Notes under the pieces: generated by a model
What the model was told of the DNA's origin: nothing
The model's input: only the letters and a program-made list of their open reading frames with translations
Databases searched by the model: none
Source: Gammaproteobacteria bacterium
GTDB taxonomy: Bacteria; Pseudomonadota; Gammaproteobacteria; Burkholderiales; Sulfuricellaceae
NCBI GenBank assembly: GCA_018823025.1
Contig: JAHJJI010000071.1
Coordinates: 33,141 to 97,140, forward strand
Reading direction: 5' to 3'
DNA length: 64,000 nt
Made by a program: the position numbers and the translations under genes
Shown: positions 25,350 through 33,485 of the stretch, piece after piece
Numbering within the stretch: position 1 is the first letter of the stretch
How the letters are laid out: the number at the start of each line of letters is the position of its first letter

Positions 25350-26177
25350 TCAAGCGCTCGCGGCCATGGCGAACTGGGGATCGCTGCGCCAGTCGGGGTT
25401 GGATTCAGAAGAAGGAGCAACCAGTTTGAATTTCGATTTGGTGATGGCGGCCAGGCTGGCAGCGCTTATGCCGGGTGCGTACAGGACGGTTGTGTCTGTT
25501 TGCGGATCCAGTCCGGCCAGCTGCTGCTCGCGTTCGAGCACGGTCACCAGCGCGGCGAGCGGATTGTCAGTCGCCAGCGAGCGGCAGTGGATGCTCCGCC
25601 ATGCGCCGTTCTCCAGGCGCATGACGCATACGCGCTCTGGTTCGGTAACGGCGAACCAGATATTCCCTTGCGCCAGTTCTGGACGGACACGGTTGTAGGC
25701 GGCCATCAGATAGGGTTTTAGCGAGCGTAGCCGGACGCCATGCTTGTTGCAGCAGGCCGTGATCGAGCCGAGCAGCTTGAGTTGCATGCCGCATGCCAGG
25801 TTTTCCGTGCCGGCGTTACCTTCGGCAATACGTATTTCCCATTCGCTGCTGTCACCATAGACTGTGGCCAGCTTGTGGCGCGCGAACGAGCGTTGCTCTT
25901 CTTCGCCGGCGATGTCCTCGTTCCAGGGCAGCAGCTGAAAGCGGGCAAAGCCGTTGGAAACCACTACGCTGGCGTCGGCATGCTGCCACTCCGGCTTGCT
26001 GAGCAGTCCGTCCAGCGCTGTCAGTGCGCTGCTCCAGGGCGTCGCGTCGGCACCGGTCGGACATGCCATCGCGACTTTTGCCGTGAGCCGTGGTTTCAGG
26101 CCTTTGCCGAAGCGCAACAACGCGATATGCGAGGGGCTCAGGCCGATACGGATCTGATCACGCCACAAAGGTGACAC
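25350..26177 (-). CDS. PilM/GspL-N-like cytoplasmic assembly protein
   Basis: The protein has 275 aa from a GTG that overlaps the end of gspE by 20 nt. It has no membrane segment. Residues read IRIGLSPSHIALLRFGKGLK, then SVVVSNGFARFQLLPWNEDI, then GSITACCNKHGVRLRSLKPY, in the order expected of an actin-like PilM or cytoplasmic GspL domain, though the ATP-binding loops are weak. By position, between the ATPase gene and the PilN-like gene, it should link GspE to the inner membrane. Family membership is an inference from order and pattern. Confidence 0.65.
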   Translation of the reverse strand: MSPLWRDQIRIGLSPSHIALLRFGKGLKPRLTAKVAMACPTGADATPWSSALTALDGLLSKPEWQHADASVVVSNGFARFQLLPWNEDIAGEEEQRSFARHKLATVYGDSSEWEIRIAEGNAGTENLACGMQLKLLGSITACCNKHGVRLRSLKPYLMAAYNRVRPELAQGNIWFAVTEPERVCVMRLENGAWRSIHCRSLATDNPLAALVTVLEREQQLAGLDPQTDTTVLYAPGISAASLAAITKSKFKLVAPSSESNPDWRSDPQFAMAASA

Positions 26178-27855
26178 GGTTTATCTCCTGCAAGGTGGTT
26201 TCTCCTGTCGCTACCAGATCCAGCGCCGCATCCCGCAGGAATCGCGTGCCGTTGCGGCGTGCGGCTTCCTTGAGATGGCGGATGGGTTCTCGGGCCACGA
26301 TCATTTCTCGGATTTCGTCATTCAGATTGAGCAATTCTCCGATCGCCCTGCGCCCCTTGTATCCCGAGCCGCGACATTGACCGCAACCCTTGCCTGCCTT
26401 GAAGCGGTACGCGGCCAGGTCGGTATCGGCAAGGCCCGAAAGCGCCAGTAGTTCCTCGTCCGGCTGTACCGGTTCGGCGCAGTGGGGACAGCTCATCCTG
26501 ACCAGACGCTGCGCCAGAATGCCGTTCATCGCGGCGACAAAGTTGTAAGGGTCCACTTGCATGTGGAGGAAGCGACCGATGACGTCGAATACGTTGTTGG
26601 CGTGTACGGTGGTAAAGACCAGGTGACCAGTCAGGGCGGCCTGCACGGCGATCTGGGCGGTTTCCGAGTCGCGGATTTCTCCGACCATGATTTTGTCCGG
26701 GTCATGCCGCAGTATGGAACGCAGGCCGCGCGCAAACGTGAGGCCTTTCTTTTCATTAACCGGAATCTGGAGCACCCCGGGAAGCTGGTATTCGACCGGA
26801 TCCTCAATGGTGATGATCTTGTCGAGACCATGGTTGATTTCGGAAATGGCGGCATAGATCGTGGTGGTTTTTCCGCTGCCGGTCGGGCCGGTCACCAGGA
26901 CCATGCCGTAAGGTTCGTTGCACAGGCGCCGCAAGCGCGTCAGCGAATCGGCATCGAAGCCGATATAGTCGAGACGCAAGCCGCGCATATGGTCGGACAG
27001 CGCTTCCTTGTCGAGGATCCGCAGTACCGCATCCTCGCCGAAAATGCTGGGCATGATGGAAACCCGGCAGTCCACGTCCCGTCCCTGGGCGGAAACCTTG
27101 AAACGCCCATCCTGCGGCGTCCGCCGTTCCGAGATATCCAGTTCCGACATGACCTTGATGCGGGAAATGACCTGTTCGGCGAGATCGCTTCCGGAGATCT
27201 CGCCCACCGTCGTCAGCACCCCGTCGATGCGGTACCGGATGGCCAGCCCGGTCGGGGTTTTTTCCAGATGGATATCGCTGGTGCCCATTTTTAGCGCATC
27301 GTAGAGCGTCGAGCGCACCAGCTTGACGACCGGGCTGGTATCTTCGCTGATCGCCTTGAGGGATAGATCTTCGATGCCGGAACGGCTGCCGGTTTCCTTG
27401 TTTTCTTCGCCCAGCACGCCATCCATTGCCCGCAGCGATTCTTCCTGCTGGGTCAGACATGCGGCAAGATCGGCATAGTGGGCAAGGTGTCCAGCAAAAG
27501 GCACGCGGATTGTTTCTTCAACCCAGTCCTGTACGGTCTGGTTGTAAGGGTCGCCGATCGCGAGCAGCAATTTTCCTTCAGGGTCGCGAAAGGCGATGCA
27601 ATCTTTTTGCTGCGCCAGCGTGAAGGGCAGGATGTCAAACGCCGGGGTCAGGCGGTTCAGGTCTTCCATGGACAACACGGGATAGTTCAGCGTATGGGCC
27701 AGCGCCATAACGAACTCCGGCGGTGCCAACCCGGTTTTTTCTTCCAGGATCTCCACCATGCGCAGGTTTGTCCGGGCGGCATCGATCCTCGCTTCCCGCA
27801 ATAGCGAAGGGGTGATTTTCATGGCAGATTCGTTTGCCACTGTAGTTTCGCTCAC
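26158..27855 (-). CDS. gspE: Type II secretion-like ATPase GspE
   Basis: The protein has 565 aa from a GTG overlapping the gspF stop (GTGA). The N-terminal GspE_N domain is at about 20-160. The ATPase core has Walker A GPTGSGKTTTIY, an Asp box (DPVEYQLPG), Walker B (DKIMVGEIRDSETAQIAVQAALTGH) and His box (VFTTVHANN). Next comes the four-Cys zinc motif (CPHCAEP ... CGQCRGSGYKGR). This is a GspE/PilB assembly ATPase and lacks the retraction-ATPase features of PilT. It drives pseudopilus extension from the cytoplasm. Confidence 0.95.
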   Translation of the reverse strand: MSETTVANESAMKITPSLLREARIDAARTNLRMVEILEEKTGLAPPEFVMALAHTLNYPVLSMEDLNRLTPAFDILPFTLAQQKDCIAFRDPEGKLLLAIGDPYNQTVQDWVEETIRVPFAGHLAHYADLAACLTQQEESLRAMDGVLGEENKETGSRSGIEDLSLKAISEDTSPVVKLVRSTLYDALKMGTSDIHLEKTPTGLAIRYRIDGVLTTVGEISGSDLAEQVISRIKVMSELDISERRTPQDGRFKVSAQGRDVDCRVSIMPSIFGEDAVLRILDKEALSDHMRGLRLDYIGFDADSLTRLRRLCNEPYGMVLVTGPTGSGKTTTIYAAISEINHGLDKIITIEDPVEYQLPGVLQIPVNEKKGLTFARGLRSILRHDPDKIMVGEIRDSETAQIAVQAALTGHLVFTTVHANNVFDVIGRFLHMQVDPYNFVAAMNGILAQRLVRMSCPHCAEPVQPDEELLALSGLADTDLAAYRFKAGKGCGQCRGSGYKGRRAIGELLNLNDEIREMIVAREPIRHLKEAARRNGTRFLRDAALDLVATGETTLQEINRVTFVA

Positions 27856-29042
27856 TGGATGTTCCCCGCAAGTTCAAAAATCGGCATGTAAAGAAGAATC
27901 ACGATCAGGCCGATGATCAGGCCGATGACGATCATCAGCAGCGGCTCGAACAGGCGTGTGAACCATTCCACCCAGCGCGCCATTTCGTTGTCGTAGAAGG
28001 CAGCGATGTTGTCCATCATTTCACCCATCTTGCCGGTGCGTTCACCGACCAGAAGCATTCTTTGGGCTACCGGCGTCGTCAGCTGGTTGGCCTCCATGGC
28101 GTGGGAAACGGGGCGGCCCTCGCTGATGCTCAGCGCCGCGCCGCCAAGCGGGGCCTGAAGGACGGGCGGCAGCAGACCGGCGGCCATTTCCATGGCGGTC
28201 ACGATCGGGAGACCGGCTCGCAGGAGCATGCCGAGTGTCCGGTAAAAGCGTGCGAGCTGATAAATTTTCATGCGTTCTCCCAGTTGCGGGATCAGCCACA
28301 ACATCGAGACTATCCATTTCCGCGTTGCCGGCCGGCGCAGCCAGTAAATGCCCACGCCGATGATGCTGGCGGTTGCGATGGCGAGAAGCAGTCCATTTTT
28401 TTCGAGCAAAGTTCCCCATTGAATCAGCAGCTTCGACAGGAAAGGCAGCTCTGTTCCCACGTCCTGGTAAATCTTGCTGAACTTGGGCACCACGTAGATC
28501 AGCAGGAACAGCGTGACCAGCAGTCCCACCGAGATCAGCAGGACCGGATAAATCGAAGCGCTGACGAGTTTCTTGCGTACCAGGTCGAGCTGGGATTGGT
28601 ACTCGACGTAGCGCGACAGGGCTTCCGGTAAACCGCTCGAACGTTCGCTGGCCCTTACCGTGGCCACATAGAGCGCGGGAAAAGCTGCAGGGAAGCGTTC
28701 CAGCGCTGCAGACAGATTGCGGCCCTCATAGAGTCCGGCAATAACCTGGTCAAGAACTTTGCGGGCATCGGGACGGGTTTCCTTGACTGCCAGTGTTTGT
28801 ATCGCCTCCATCAGGCTGAGGCCCGCATTGAGCAGGGCCAGGAGTTCCTGGCTGAAGAGTAGCAGCGGGAATTTTGCTTGCCGGCTTCCGAGCGAGAGAT
28901 GCAAGCCTCCGAGGGAGCGGACAGAGAGCACCTCATAGCCCTGCTCACGGGCCTGGGTGCGCGCATCCAGTGCATTCGTCGCATCCAGTGCCAGTTTGGC
29001 GACGACATCTCCATCCCTTAAAGCCTTAACTTCGTAGCGCAT
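27852..29042 (-). CDS. gspF: Type II secretion-like inner-membrane platform GspF
   Basis: The protein has 396 aa, a normal length. Two T2SSF domains are seen: one around residues 65-190 (LFSQELLALLNAGLSLMEAI; YPVLLISVGLLVTLFLLIYV) and one around 265-390 (FYRTLGMLLRAGLPIVTAM; ARWVEWFTRLFEPLLMIVIG). Three to four membrane helices are present. It starts 5 nt after gspG. It forms the rotating platform over which GspE builds the pseudopilus. Confidence 0.95.
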   Translation of the reverse strand: MRYEVKALRDGDVVAKLALDATNALDARTQAREQGYEVLSVRSLGGLHLSLGSRQAKFPLLLFSQELLALLNAGLSLMEAIQTLAVKETRPDARKVLDQVIAGLYEGRNLSAALERFPAAFPALYVATVRASERSSGLPEALSRYVEYQSQLDLVRKKLVSASIYPVLLISVGLLVTLFLLIYVVPKFSKIYQDVGTELPFLSKLLIQWGTLLEKNGLLLAIATASIIGVGIYWLRRPATRKWIVSMLWLIPQLGERMKIYQLARFYRTLGMLLRAGLPIVTAMEMAAGLLPPVLQAPLGGAALSISEGRPVSHAMEANQLTTPVAQRMLLVGERTGKMGEMMDNIAAFYDNEMARWVEWFTRLFEPLLMIVIGLIIGLIVILLYMPIFELAGNIQ

Positions 29043-29047
29043 GTTAG

Positions 29048-29500
29048 CTACCAGTTGGTGATGTCTGCTGCTTCTCCCGTCCCTCCGGGCTGTCCATCAT
29101 GGCCGTACGACAGCAGGTCATAATCGCCATGCTCTCCAGGTTGCTTGTAGAGGTAAGGCTTGCTCCAGGGGTCTGGCGGCACGGTGCTTTTTTGCAGGTA
29201 GGGGCCATCCCATTTTGTTTCGCCTGAGGGTTGGACTGTCAGTGCGGATAACCCTTGCGAAGTGGATGGATAGTGGCCGGTGTCGAGCCGATACTGGTCC
29301 AGGGCTTTACCGAGCGCATTGATCTGCGCCTTGGCGGTTTTTATCTCGGATTTACCAATTTGGGCGAAGTATTTCGGCCCCACGTAACCGGCGAGCAATC
29401 CGATAATAACCATGACTACGAGGAGTTCCAGCAAGGTAAATCCCCTGCTGCGGATGCGGCGTGCGGGTAATGCTTTTCGAATAATCAATTTATTTTTCAA
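29048..29500 (-). CDS. gspG: Major pseudopilin GspG
   Basis: The protein has 150 aa. The leader is long and basic (KALPARRIRSRG), then GFTLLELLVVMVIIGLLAGYVGP with Glu at +5. The C-terminal part has the GspG set: KAQINALGKALDQYRLDTGHYP, STSQGLSAL, WDGPYL, PPDPWSKPYLYK and GEHGDYDLLSYGHDGQPGGTG, including the Ca-site loop. The only in-frame start after the upstream stop is a TTG at 29500 with no clear ribosome site, which is odd for the first gene of an operon. It is the main subunit of the pseudopilus. Confidence 0.94.
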   Translation of the reverse strand: MKNKLIIRKALPARRIRSRGFTLLELLVVMVIIGLLAGYVGPKYFAQIGKSEIKTAKAQINALGKALDQYRLDTGHYPSTSQGLSALTVQPSGETKWDGPYLQKSTVPPDPWSKPYLYKQPGEHGDYDLLSYGHDGQPGGTGEAADITNW

Positions 29501-29874
29501 AATATTAAGCTGAATTTACAGCCTGTCGACTGAGTGCAGGAATGACGACAATATAGCCGTGCCATGTGACAGTTTTATTACATTACGGATTCAATTTAGA
29601 CGTGCGCCACTGTGAACAGTGGCGACGAGGTGGTTCTGGTGATTTTAATGCGGTATCGCGCCAGGTGTGTCCTGATCCCAGATGTACACGGGAAATTTGG
29701 GTGGCAACGAAATCGGGTAGCTATTATTTTTTGTGGGAGGATGGCGCGTGGTATGACACTAGGGATGGGGGGAATTGTTTGCGGCGTTGGGGAGGTATGC
29801 TAGTGAACAGGCGAGGGAGGTGGTAAGTTTTTGATTGATGAGCGAGCAACTGTTTTCATGCGGCGCAAGATGTG

Positions 29875-29894
29875 GTTGGCTCGCCGACCTGGAC
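29875..29894 (+). repeat. Left inverted repeat of the accessory patch
   Basis: GTTGGCTCGCCGACCTGGAC matches the reverse complement of 31607-31626 at 17 of 20 positions, 11 of them contiguous. It coincides with the acceptor end of the tRNA-like fragment. Confidence 0.45.
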
Positions 29895-29916
29895 TCGAAC
29901 CAGTCGTCAGACCTCC
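29877..29916 (-). tRNA. Fragment resembling a tRNA 3' end
   Basis: On the minus strand the sequence has a T-loop (GGTTCGAGTCC), a near-perfect T-stem (CTGG/CCAG), then seven bases TCGGCGA, a G and CCA. The matching 5' acceptor strand (TCGCCGA) and the D and anticodon arms are absent. It is therefore a tRNA 3'-end fragment, as integrative elements leave when they insert in tRNA genes. The identity of the tRNA is unknown, and chance similarity is possible. Confidence 0.45.
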
Positions 29917-30262
29917 AGAATACCTGGATATTATTAGCTATGTTACCGATGGCAAATTGTGCCTATAATCTACCTCGCATATCCGTAGCCCCCCATGTTA
30001 CTTGAACGGGGAGAAAGATTTTGTGATGGAAGCGACACATGTCAAAATCACTTCACTAAAGCGTTCACTACAATGGCTGGCAGCCTTCTCAGGGCAGAAT
30101 CGAGGTAGCGAAAATGCCGTGCTAGGCCAAACAGAGGTCAACTTTTCAGATAGTTAATGCAGGAATTTCTCGCATTTGCCGCCCCGACGCCGTCTGGATA
30201 TAGGCAACTGCTTTCATGCTGGGGCTATCCAGCACACCTCTCTTTGGCGTAACTGCATCAGT

Positions 30263-30796
30263 ATGAAATCGAAAGCACTCAAACAAAGCGGCTCAAACCT
30301 ACCGGCGGTGGCAGCAAGAACTCCCGCCAATTGGCAATTCCGCTGCATGTTAAGTATGCGTGGGACGTGTGTCATCAAGCCATGGCTTGATGATATTTCC
30401 ATGGCCGGCCAAGCCAATCTGGACAGATCGATCGAGCATCTGCACCCACTGCTGCAACAAGACTGGCACAAACCACACCCGGCAAGCAATATTGGTGATA
30501 GCATATATGTGATAAGATTTAAAGATGAGACGAGAAAGCAGCATCGCATTTATGGTCACTTTCACAACAGTGACTATTCATTCGTAATGACACTCGACGG
30601 GTATGAAAAAGATGACAAATATTATCCCAGCAAATATGACGATACTTCCGCCAAAAATCGGGACTTGTGCAATATTGAACACGAAAACAAAACTATTCGA
30701 TGCCGCTACGCAGCAGATGCCTGCGGTGAAGATGTATCCAATGCAGACGAATTCCACTTGGAATGTAGAGCCTGCTTTGACCCAGATGATCGGTAA
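30263..30796 (+). CDS. HigB/RelE-like toxin candidate
   Basis: The protein has about 177 aa if it starts at the ATG at 30263; TTG 30176 and ATGs at 30347 and 30356 are other options. None has a good ribosome site. The middle has the RelE/HigB order: LHPLLQQDWHKP, then GDSIYVIRFKDETRKQHRIY, then HFHNSDYSFVMTLDGYEKDD. These correspond to the LRF-x-D, YRI and LLHGF-x-KK elements of Gp49-type mRNA interferases. It has a C-terminal Cys-rich extension of about 55 residues (CRYAADACGED; ECRACFD) not usual for HigB. An XRE antitoxin-like gene follows 61 nt later. Toxin-first order fits higBA. The assignment is moderate. Confidence 0.55.
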   Translation: MKSKALKQSGSNLPAVAARTPANWQFRCMLSMRGTCVIKPWLDDISMAGQANLDRSIEHLHPLLQQDWHKPHPASNIGDSIYVIRFKDETRKQHRIYGHFHNSDYSFVMTLDGYEKDDKYYPSKYDDTSAKNRDLCNIEHENKTIRCRYAADACGEDVSNADEFHLECRACFDPDDR

Positions 30797-30857
30797 TTTA
30801 AAACATTTCGATACCGCTGGACAGAACATATTCATCGTATTGATAAACAATGAAAAA

Positions 30858-31229
30858 ATGTTGAAAACAACACCGCTCCAATGGCTGAAAAAACGCAGGA
30901 AGTGGCGCAACCAAGAATATCGTCATTCCTACATGGAAGCCGCCATCGAGCAGGGCGTTGCTTGGCAAATCAAGATCAATCGAGAAAAACGCAACCTGAG
31001 TCAGGGTGAACTGGCGAACATGATCGGCTCTCAGCAATCAGCTATTTCACGCGTAGAGGATACGTCATACGGTCGCCACCGGCTTGAAACGCTTACTAAG
31101 ATTGCCAACGCTTTCGACTGTGCACTGCAAGTCAGATTCATCCCTTACTCGAAGCTTGCGCGGGATAGCGACGATCTTTCGCCTAAAGCTTTATATGCCG
31201 AGTCATACACCGAGGAGATTGCGCAATGA
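30858..31229 (+). CDS. XRE-family HTH protein, HigA-like antitoxin candidate
   Basis: The protein has 123 aa from the ATG at 30858, chosen because the frame upstream is antisense-like and unrelated. The helix-turn-helix is at about residues 45-95 (IKINREKRNLSQGELANMIG; SQQSAISRVED; LETLTKIANAFDCALQVRFI). The last 30 residues are a C-terminal tail. Together with the gene before it, it looks like a type II toxin-antitoxin pair in which the HTH protein binds the promoter and the toxin. Its stop overlaps the next ATG (ATGA). Confidence 0.75.
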   Translation: MLKTTPLQWLKKRRKWRNQEYRHSYMEAAIEQGVAWQIKINREKRNLSQGELANMIGSQQSAISRVEDTSYGRHRLETLTKIANAFDCALQVRFIPYSKLARDSDDLSPKALYAESYTEEIAQ

Positions 31230-31510
31230 CGACCAAAACCAACCATTCCGAACCGAAGGTCGAACTGACCAACGCGCCACTTGTATACGTCGATTCGCTC
31301 ATGGGTCTAGCCGTAGGCCCATTCGTGTCGAAGTTAATTCTGGGCGTGGAAGAACAACCGCAAAAGCATGTCCCTTCACTCCAGATATCCATACCAACGA
31401 ATGCGCTACACGACTTGGCAAAACATATTATTGCGTTACTCCACGACCCAGAGGCTCAGAAAAACCTCGCCAAGGGTCACAAAGATTTTCAGGATAGCAT
31501 AGCGGAATAA
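31226..31510 (+). CDS. Small protein of unknown function, third gene of the TA-like operon
   Basis: The protein has 94 aa and overlaps the HTH gene by 4 nt (ATGA), so the two are co-translated. Its sequence alternates short strands with a C-terminal helix: APLVYVDSLMGLAVGPFVSK, then VPSLQISIPTNALHDLAKHI, then LLHDPEAQKNL. This resembles DUF3467-like proteins, but I cannot prove it. A third, linked gene is uncommon for higBA. It could be a chaperone, a second antitoxin or a passenger. Confidence 0.65.
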   Translation: MTTKTNHSEPKVELTNAPLVYVDSLMGLAVGPFVSKLILGVEEQPQKHVPSLQISIPTNALHDLAKHIIALLHDPEAQKNLAKGHKDFQDSIAE

Positions 31511-31606
31511 ATCGAATTGCCGTTTTATTAGGGCAGCCCCGCAAGCCAGCAGCGTTCGTAGGCATCATCGGGGTAGCATAACTATAGCGATCCAGTGCCC
31601 AGATTT

Positions 31607-31626
31607 GTCCGGCTTGGCGAGCCAAC
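31607..31626 (-). repeat. Right inverted repeat of the accessory patch
   Basis: GTCCGGCTTGGCGAGCCAAC is the partner of 29875-29894 (17 of 20 bases match in inverted orientation, with GGCGAGCCAAC contiguous). It lies just past the three accessory genes, before the conserved S24/argH region. Confidence 0.45.
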
Positions 31627-31669
31627 TCAGCAAAAACTAAAGAGAAGCAAGCGTAGCGCACACAACCAA

Positions 31670-32053
31670 CTAATAAGACTTCATCGAGCTCCGCTTGCCC
31701 GGTTTCTTCTTCTGCGTTATTACCCCTTTCACCACTTCCAGCCCCGGTACTTCATCGGTGGGGTACAGGTCGTTTAGCGGCTTCAGGTACCATCGGTCGC
31801 TGTGTTGCACCAGCTGGCGGAAGATATATTCATCCTTGTGCCAGGCAACAACGTAGGAGCCGTTGTGCGCCAGACCTTCCGGTTCGATGATGATGATTTC
31901 GCCTTCTTCGAATTCGGGCAACATGCTGTCGCCCAGCACCATCAGCGCGTAGGGTTCGGCGCTGGAGCAGGCGCTGGTTTCTTCGGCTATTTCTGGCCCT
32001 TCGTTACGGGGGATGATGGGGATGATTTTTTTCTGTGGCATGGGTGTTTGCAT
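31670..32053 (-). CDS. LexA/UmuD-like S24 protein without DNA-binding domain
   Basis: The protein has 127 aa. It has only the S24 fold: YALMVLGDSMLPEFEEGEII with the nucleophile Ser (GDSM), then NGSYVVAWHKDEYIFRQL, then LKPLNDLYPTDE. There is no N-terminal helix-turn-helix. The residue that would be the catalytic Lys (VKR in LexA) appears to be Arg here (FRQ), so it may not cut itself. It starts 2 nt after the argH stop, so the two form an operon. UmuD-like activity is not supported by a umuC nearby. Role unknown. Confidence 0.8.
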   Translation of the reverse strand: MQTPMPQKKIIPIIPRNEGPEIAEETSACSSAEPYALMVLGDSMLPEFEEGEIIIIEPEGLAHNGSYVVAWHKDEYIFRQLVQHSDRWYLKPLNDLYPTDEVPGLEVVKGVITQKKKPGKRSSMKSY

Positions 32054-32055
32054 TT

Positions 32056-33456
32056 TCAGAGGGTCTCGATAAATTTCCGGCCGCGCCGGATGGCGGACCT
32101 GACTTGTTGTGGCGCGGTGCCGCCGATGTGGTTGCGGCTGTTTAACGAGCCTTCCAGGGTGAGCACGGCGAATACGTCGTCTGTGATCAAAGGTGAGAAT
32201 TCGAGCAGCTTATCCAGGGAAAGTTCACTCAGATCACAGCGCTTGCCTTCCGCGTGGCGCACGGCGAGGGCGACGACTTCGTGGGCATCGCGGAACGGCA
32301 GCCCTTTTTTTACGAGGTAGTCGGCCAGGTCGGTGGCAGTGGCATAGCCCTGGAATGCGGCTTGGCGCATGGCTTCCTTGTTTACCGTGATGCCGCCCAT
32401 CATGTCGGCGTAAATGCGCAGCGTGGCGGTCAGGGTGTCGACTGTGTCGAACAGCGGCTCCTTGTCTTCCTGGTTGTCCTTGTTGTAGGCCAGCGGCTGG
32501 GATTTCATCAGGGTCAGCAGCGCCATCAAGTGGCCGGTGACGCGGGCGGTTTTGCCGCGCACCAGTTCGGGCACATCCGGATTTTTCTTCTGCGGCATGA
32601 TCGAGGAGCCGGTGCAGAAGCGGTCGGCGATGTCGATGAAGCCGACACGCGGGCTCATCCACAGAATCAACTCTTCCGACAGGCGCGACAGATGGGTCAT
32701 GATCAGCGCTGCGGCAGCCGTGAATTCGATGGCGAAGTCGCGATCGGAAACGGCGTCGAGCGAGTTTTCGCAGACCCCGTCGAAACCCAGTTCTCGCGCC
32801 ACCATTTCCCGGTCGATCGGGAAGCTGGTGCCGGCCAGCGCAGCTGCGCCGAGCGGCAGACGGTTGACGCGCGTGCGACAGTCGCGCATTCTCTCGGCAT
32901 CGCGCTTGAGCATTTCGAAGTAGGCCATGAGATGATGGCCAAAAGTAACCGGCTGGGCGACCTGCAAATGCGTAAAGCCGGGCATGACAGTATCGGCGTG
33001 CTGCTCCGCCAGATCGAGCAGGGCTAGTTGCAGTCCCTTGATCAGGATCAGCAGTTCATCGATGGAGGCGCGCAGCCACAGGCGTACGTCGGTGGCGACC
33101 TGGTCGTTGCGCGAGCGGGCGGTGTGCAGCCGCTTGCCGGCTTCGCCGACCAGGGCAGTGAGGCGTTTTTCGATATTCAGGTGGACGTCTTCCAGGTCGA
33201 GCAGCCATTCGAACTGGCCGGCACGGATTTCATCCAGGATCTGGGCGAGGCCCTTGCGGATAGACGCAAGGTCATCCGCGGCGATGATGCCGCAGGATTC
33301 GAGCATGGCGGCGTGGGCGAGCGAGCCCTGGATGTCGAATTCTGCCAGGCGCTGGTCGAATTCCACCGAAGCGGTATAGCGCTTGACCAGTTCCGCTACT
33401 GGTTCGCTGAATCTGCCCGACCAGGCTTTGCCCGTCGCCGAGGATTTTTGTTGCAT
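32056..33456 (-). CDS. argH: Argininosuccinate lyase
   Basis: The protein has 466 aa from the ATG at 33456, preceded by AAGGCGG. The frame extends to 33567 but that part overlaps the divergent algZ gene. It cleaves argininosuccinate to arginine and fumarate, the last step of arginine synthesis, in the cytoplasm. Signature features are WSGRFSEP near the N-terminus, [28 protein letters not shown] and the family motif [12 protein letters not shown] with its catalytic Ser. It is divergent from algZ with only 29 nt between starts. Confidence 0.97.
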   Translation of the reverse strand: MQQKSSATGKAWSGRFSEPVAELVKRYTASVEFDQRLAEFDIQGSLAHAAMLESCGIIAADDLASIRKGLAQILDEIRAGQFEWLLDLEDVHLNIEKRLTALVGEAGKRLHTARSRNDQVATDVRLWLRASIDELLILIKGLQLALLDLAEQHADTVMPGFTHLQVAQPVTFGHHLMAYFEMLKRDAERMRDCRTRVNRLPLGAAALAGTSFPIDREMVARELGFDGVCENSLDAVSDRDFAIEFTAAAALIMTHLSRLSEELILWMSPRVGFIDIADRFCTGSSIMPQKKNPDVPELVRGKTARVTGHLMALLTLMKSQPLAYNKDNQEDKEPLFDTVDTLTATLRIYADMMGGITVNKEAMRQAAFQGYATATDLADYLVKKGLPFRDAHEVVALAVRHAEGKRCDLSELSLDKLLEFSPLITDDVFAVLTLEGSLNSRNHIGGTAPQQVRSAIRRGRKFIETL

Positions 33457-33485
33457 ATCGTTGCCGCCTTGACCAAAATTCGAAA

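Larger units (their letters stand above)
29501..30262. other. AT-richer region at the left border of an accessory patch
   Basis: About 760 bases hold the gspG upstream region, the tRNA-like fragment at 29877-29916 and unassigned sequence. Frames of 86 codons (29566-29826) and about 43 codons (from 30026) are open, but neither has a recognisable product. The region could contain decayed genes. The promoter of the secretion operon must lie near 29505-29560 on the minus strand. Confidence 0.35.

Noticed and set aside
29566..29826. Plus-strand frame of 86 codons upstream of gspG
   Set aside because: It is Trp/Arg/Gly-rich and unlike any family, has no convincing start signal, and lies in a probable promoter region. 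A decayed gene remains possible.
29877..29952. A complete tRNA gene at the left border of the accessory patch
   Set aside because: Only the T-arm and 3' acceptor with CCA are present. The 5' acceptor strand complementary to TCGGCGA, the D-arm and the anticodon arm are absent.
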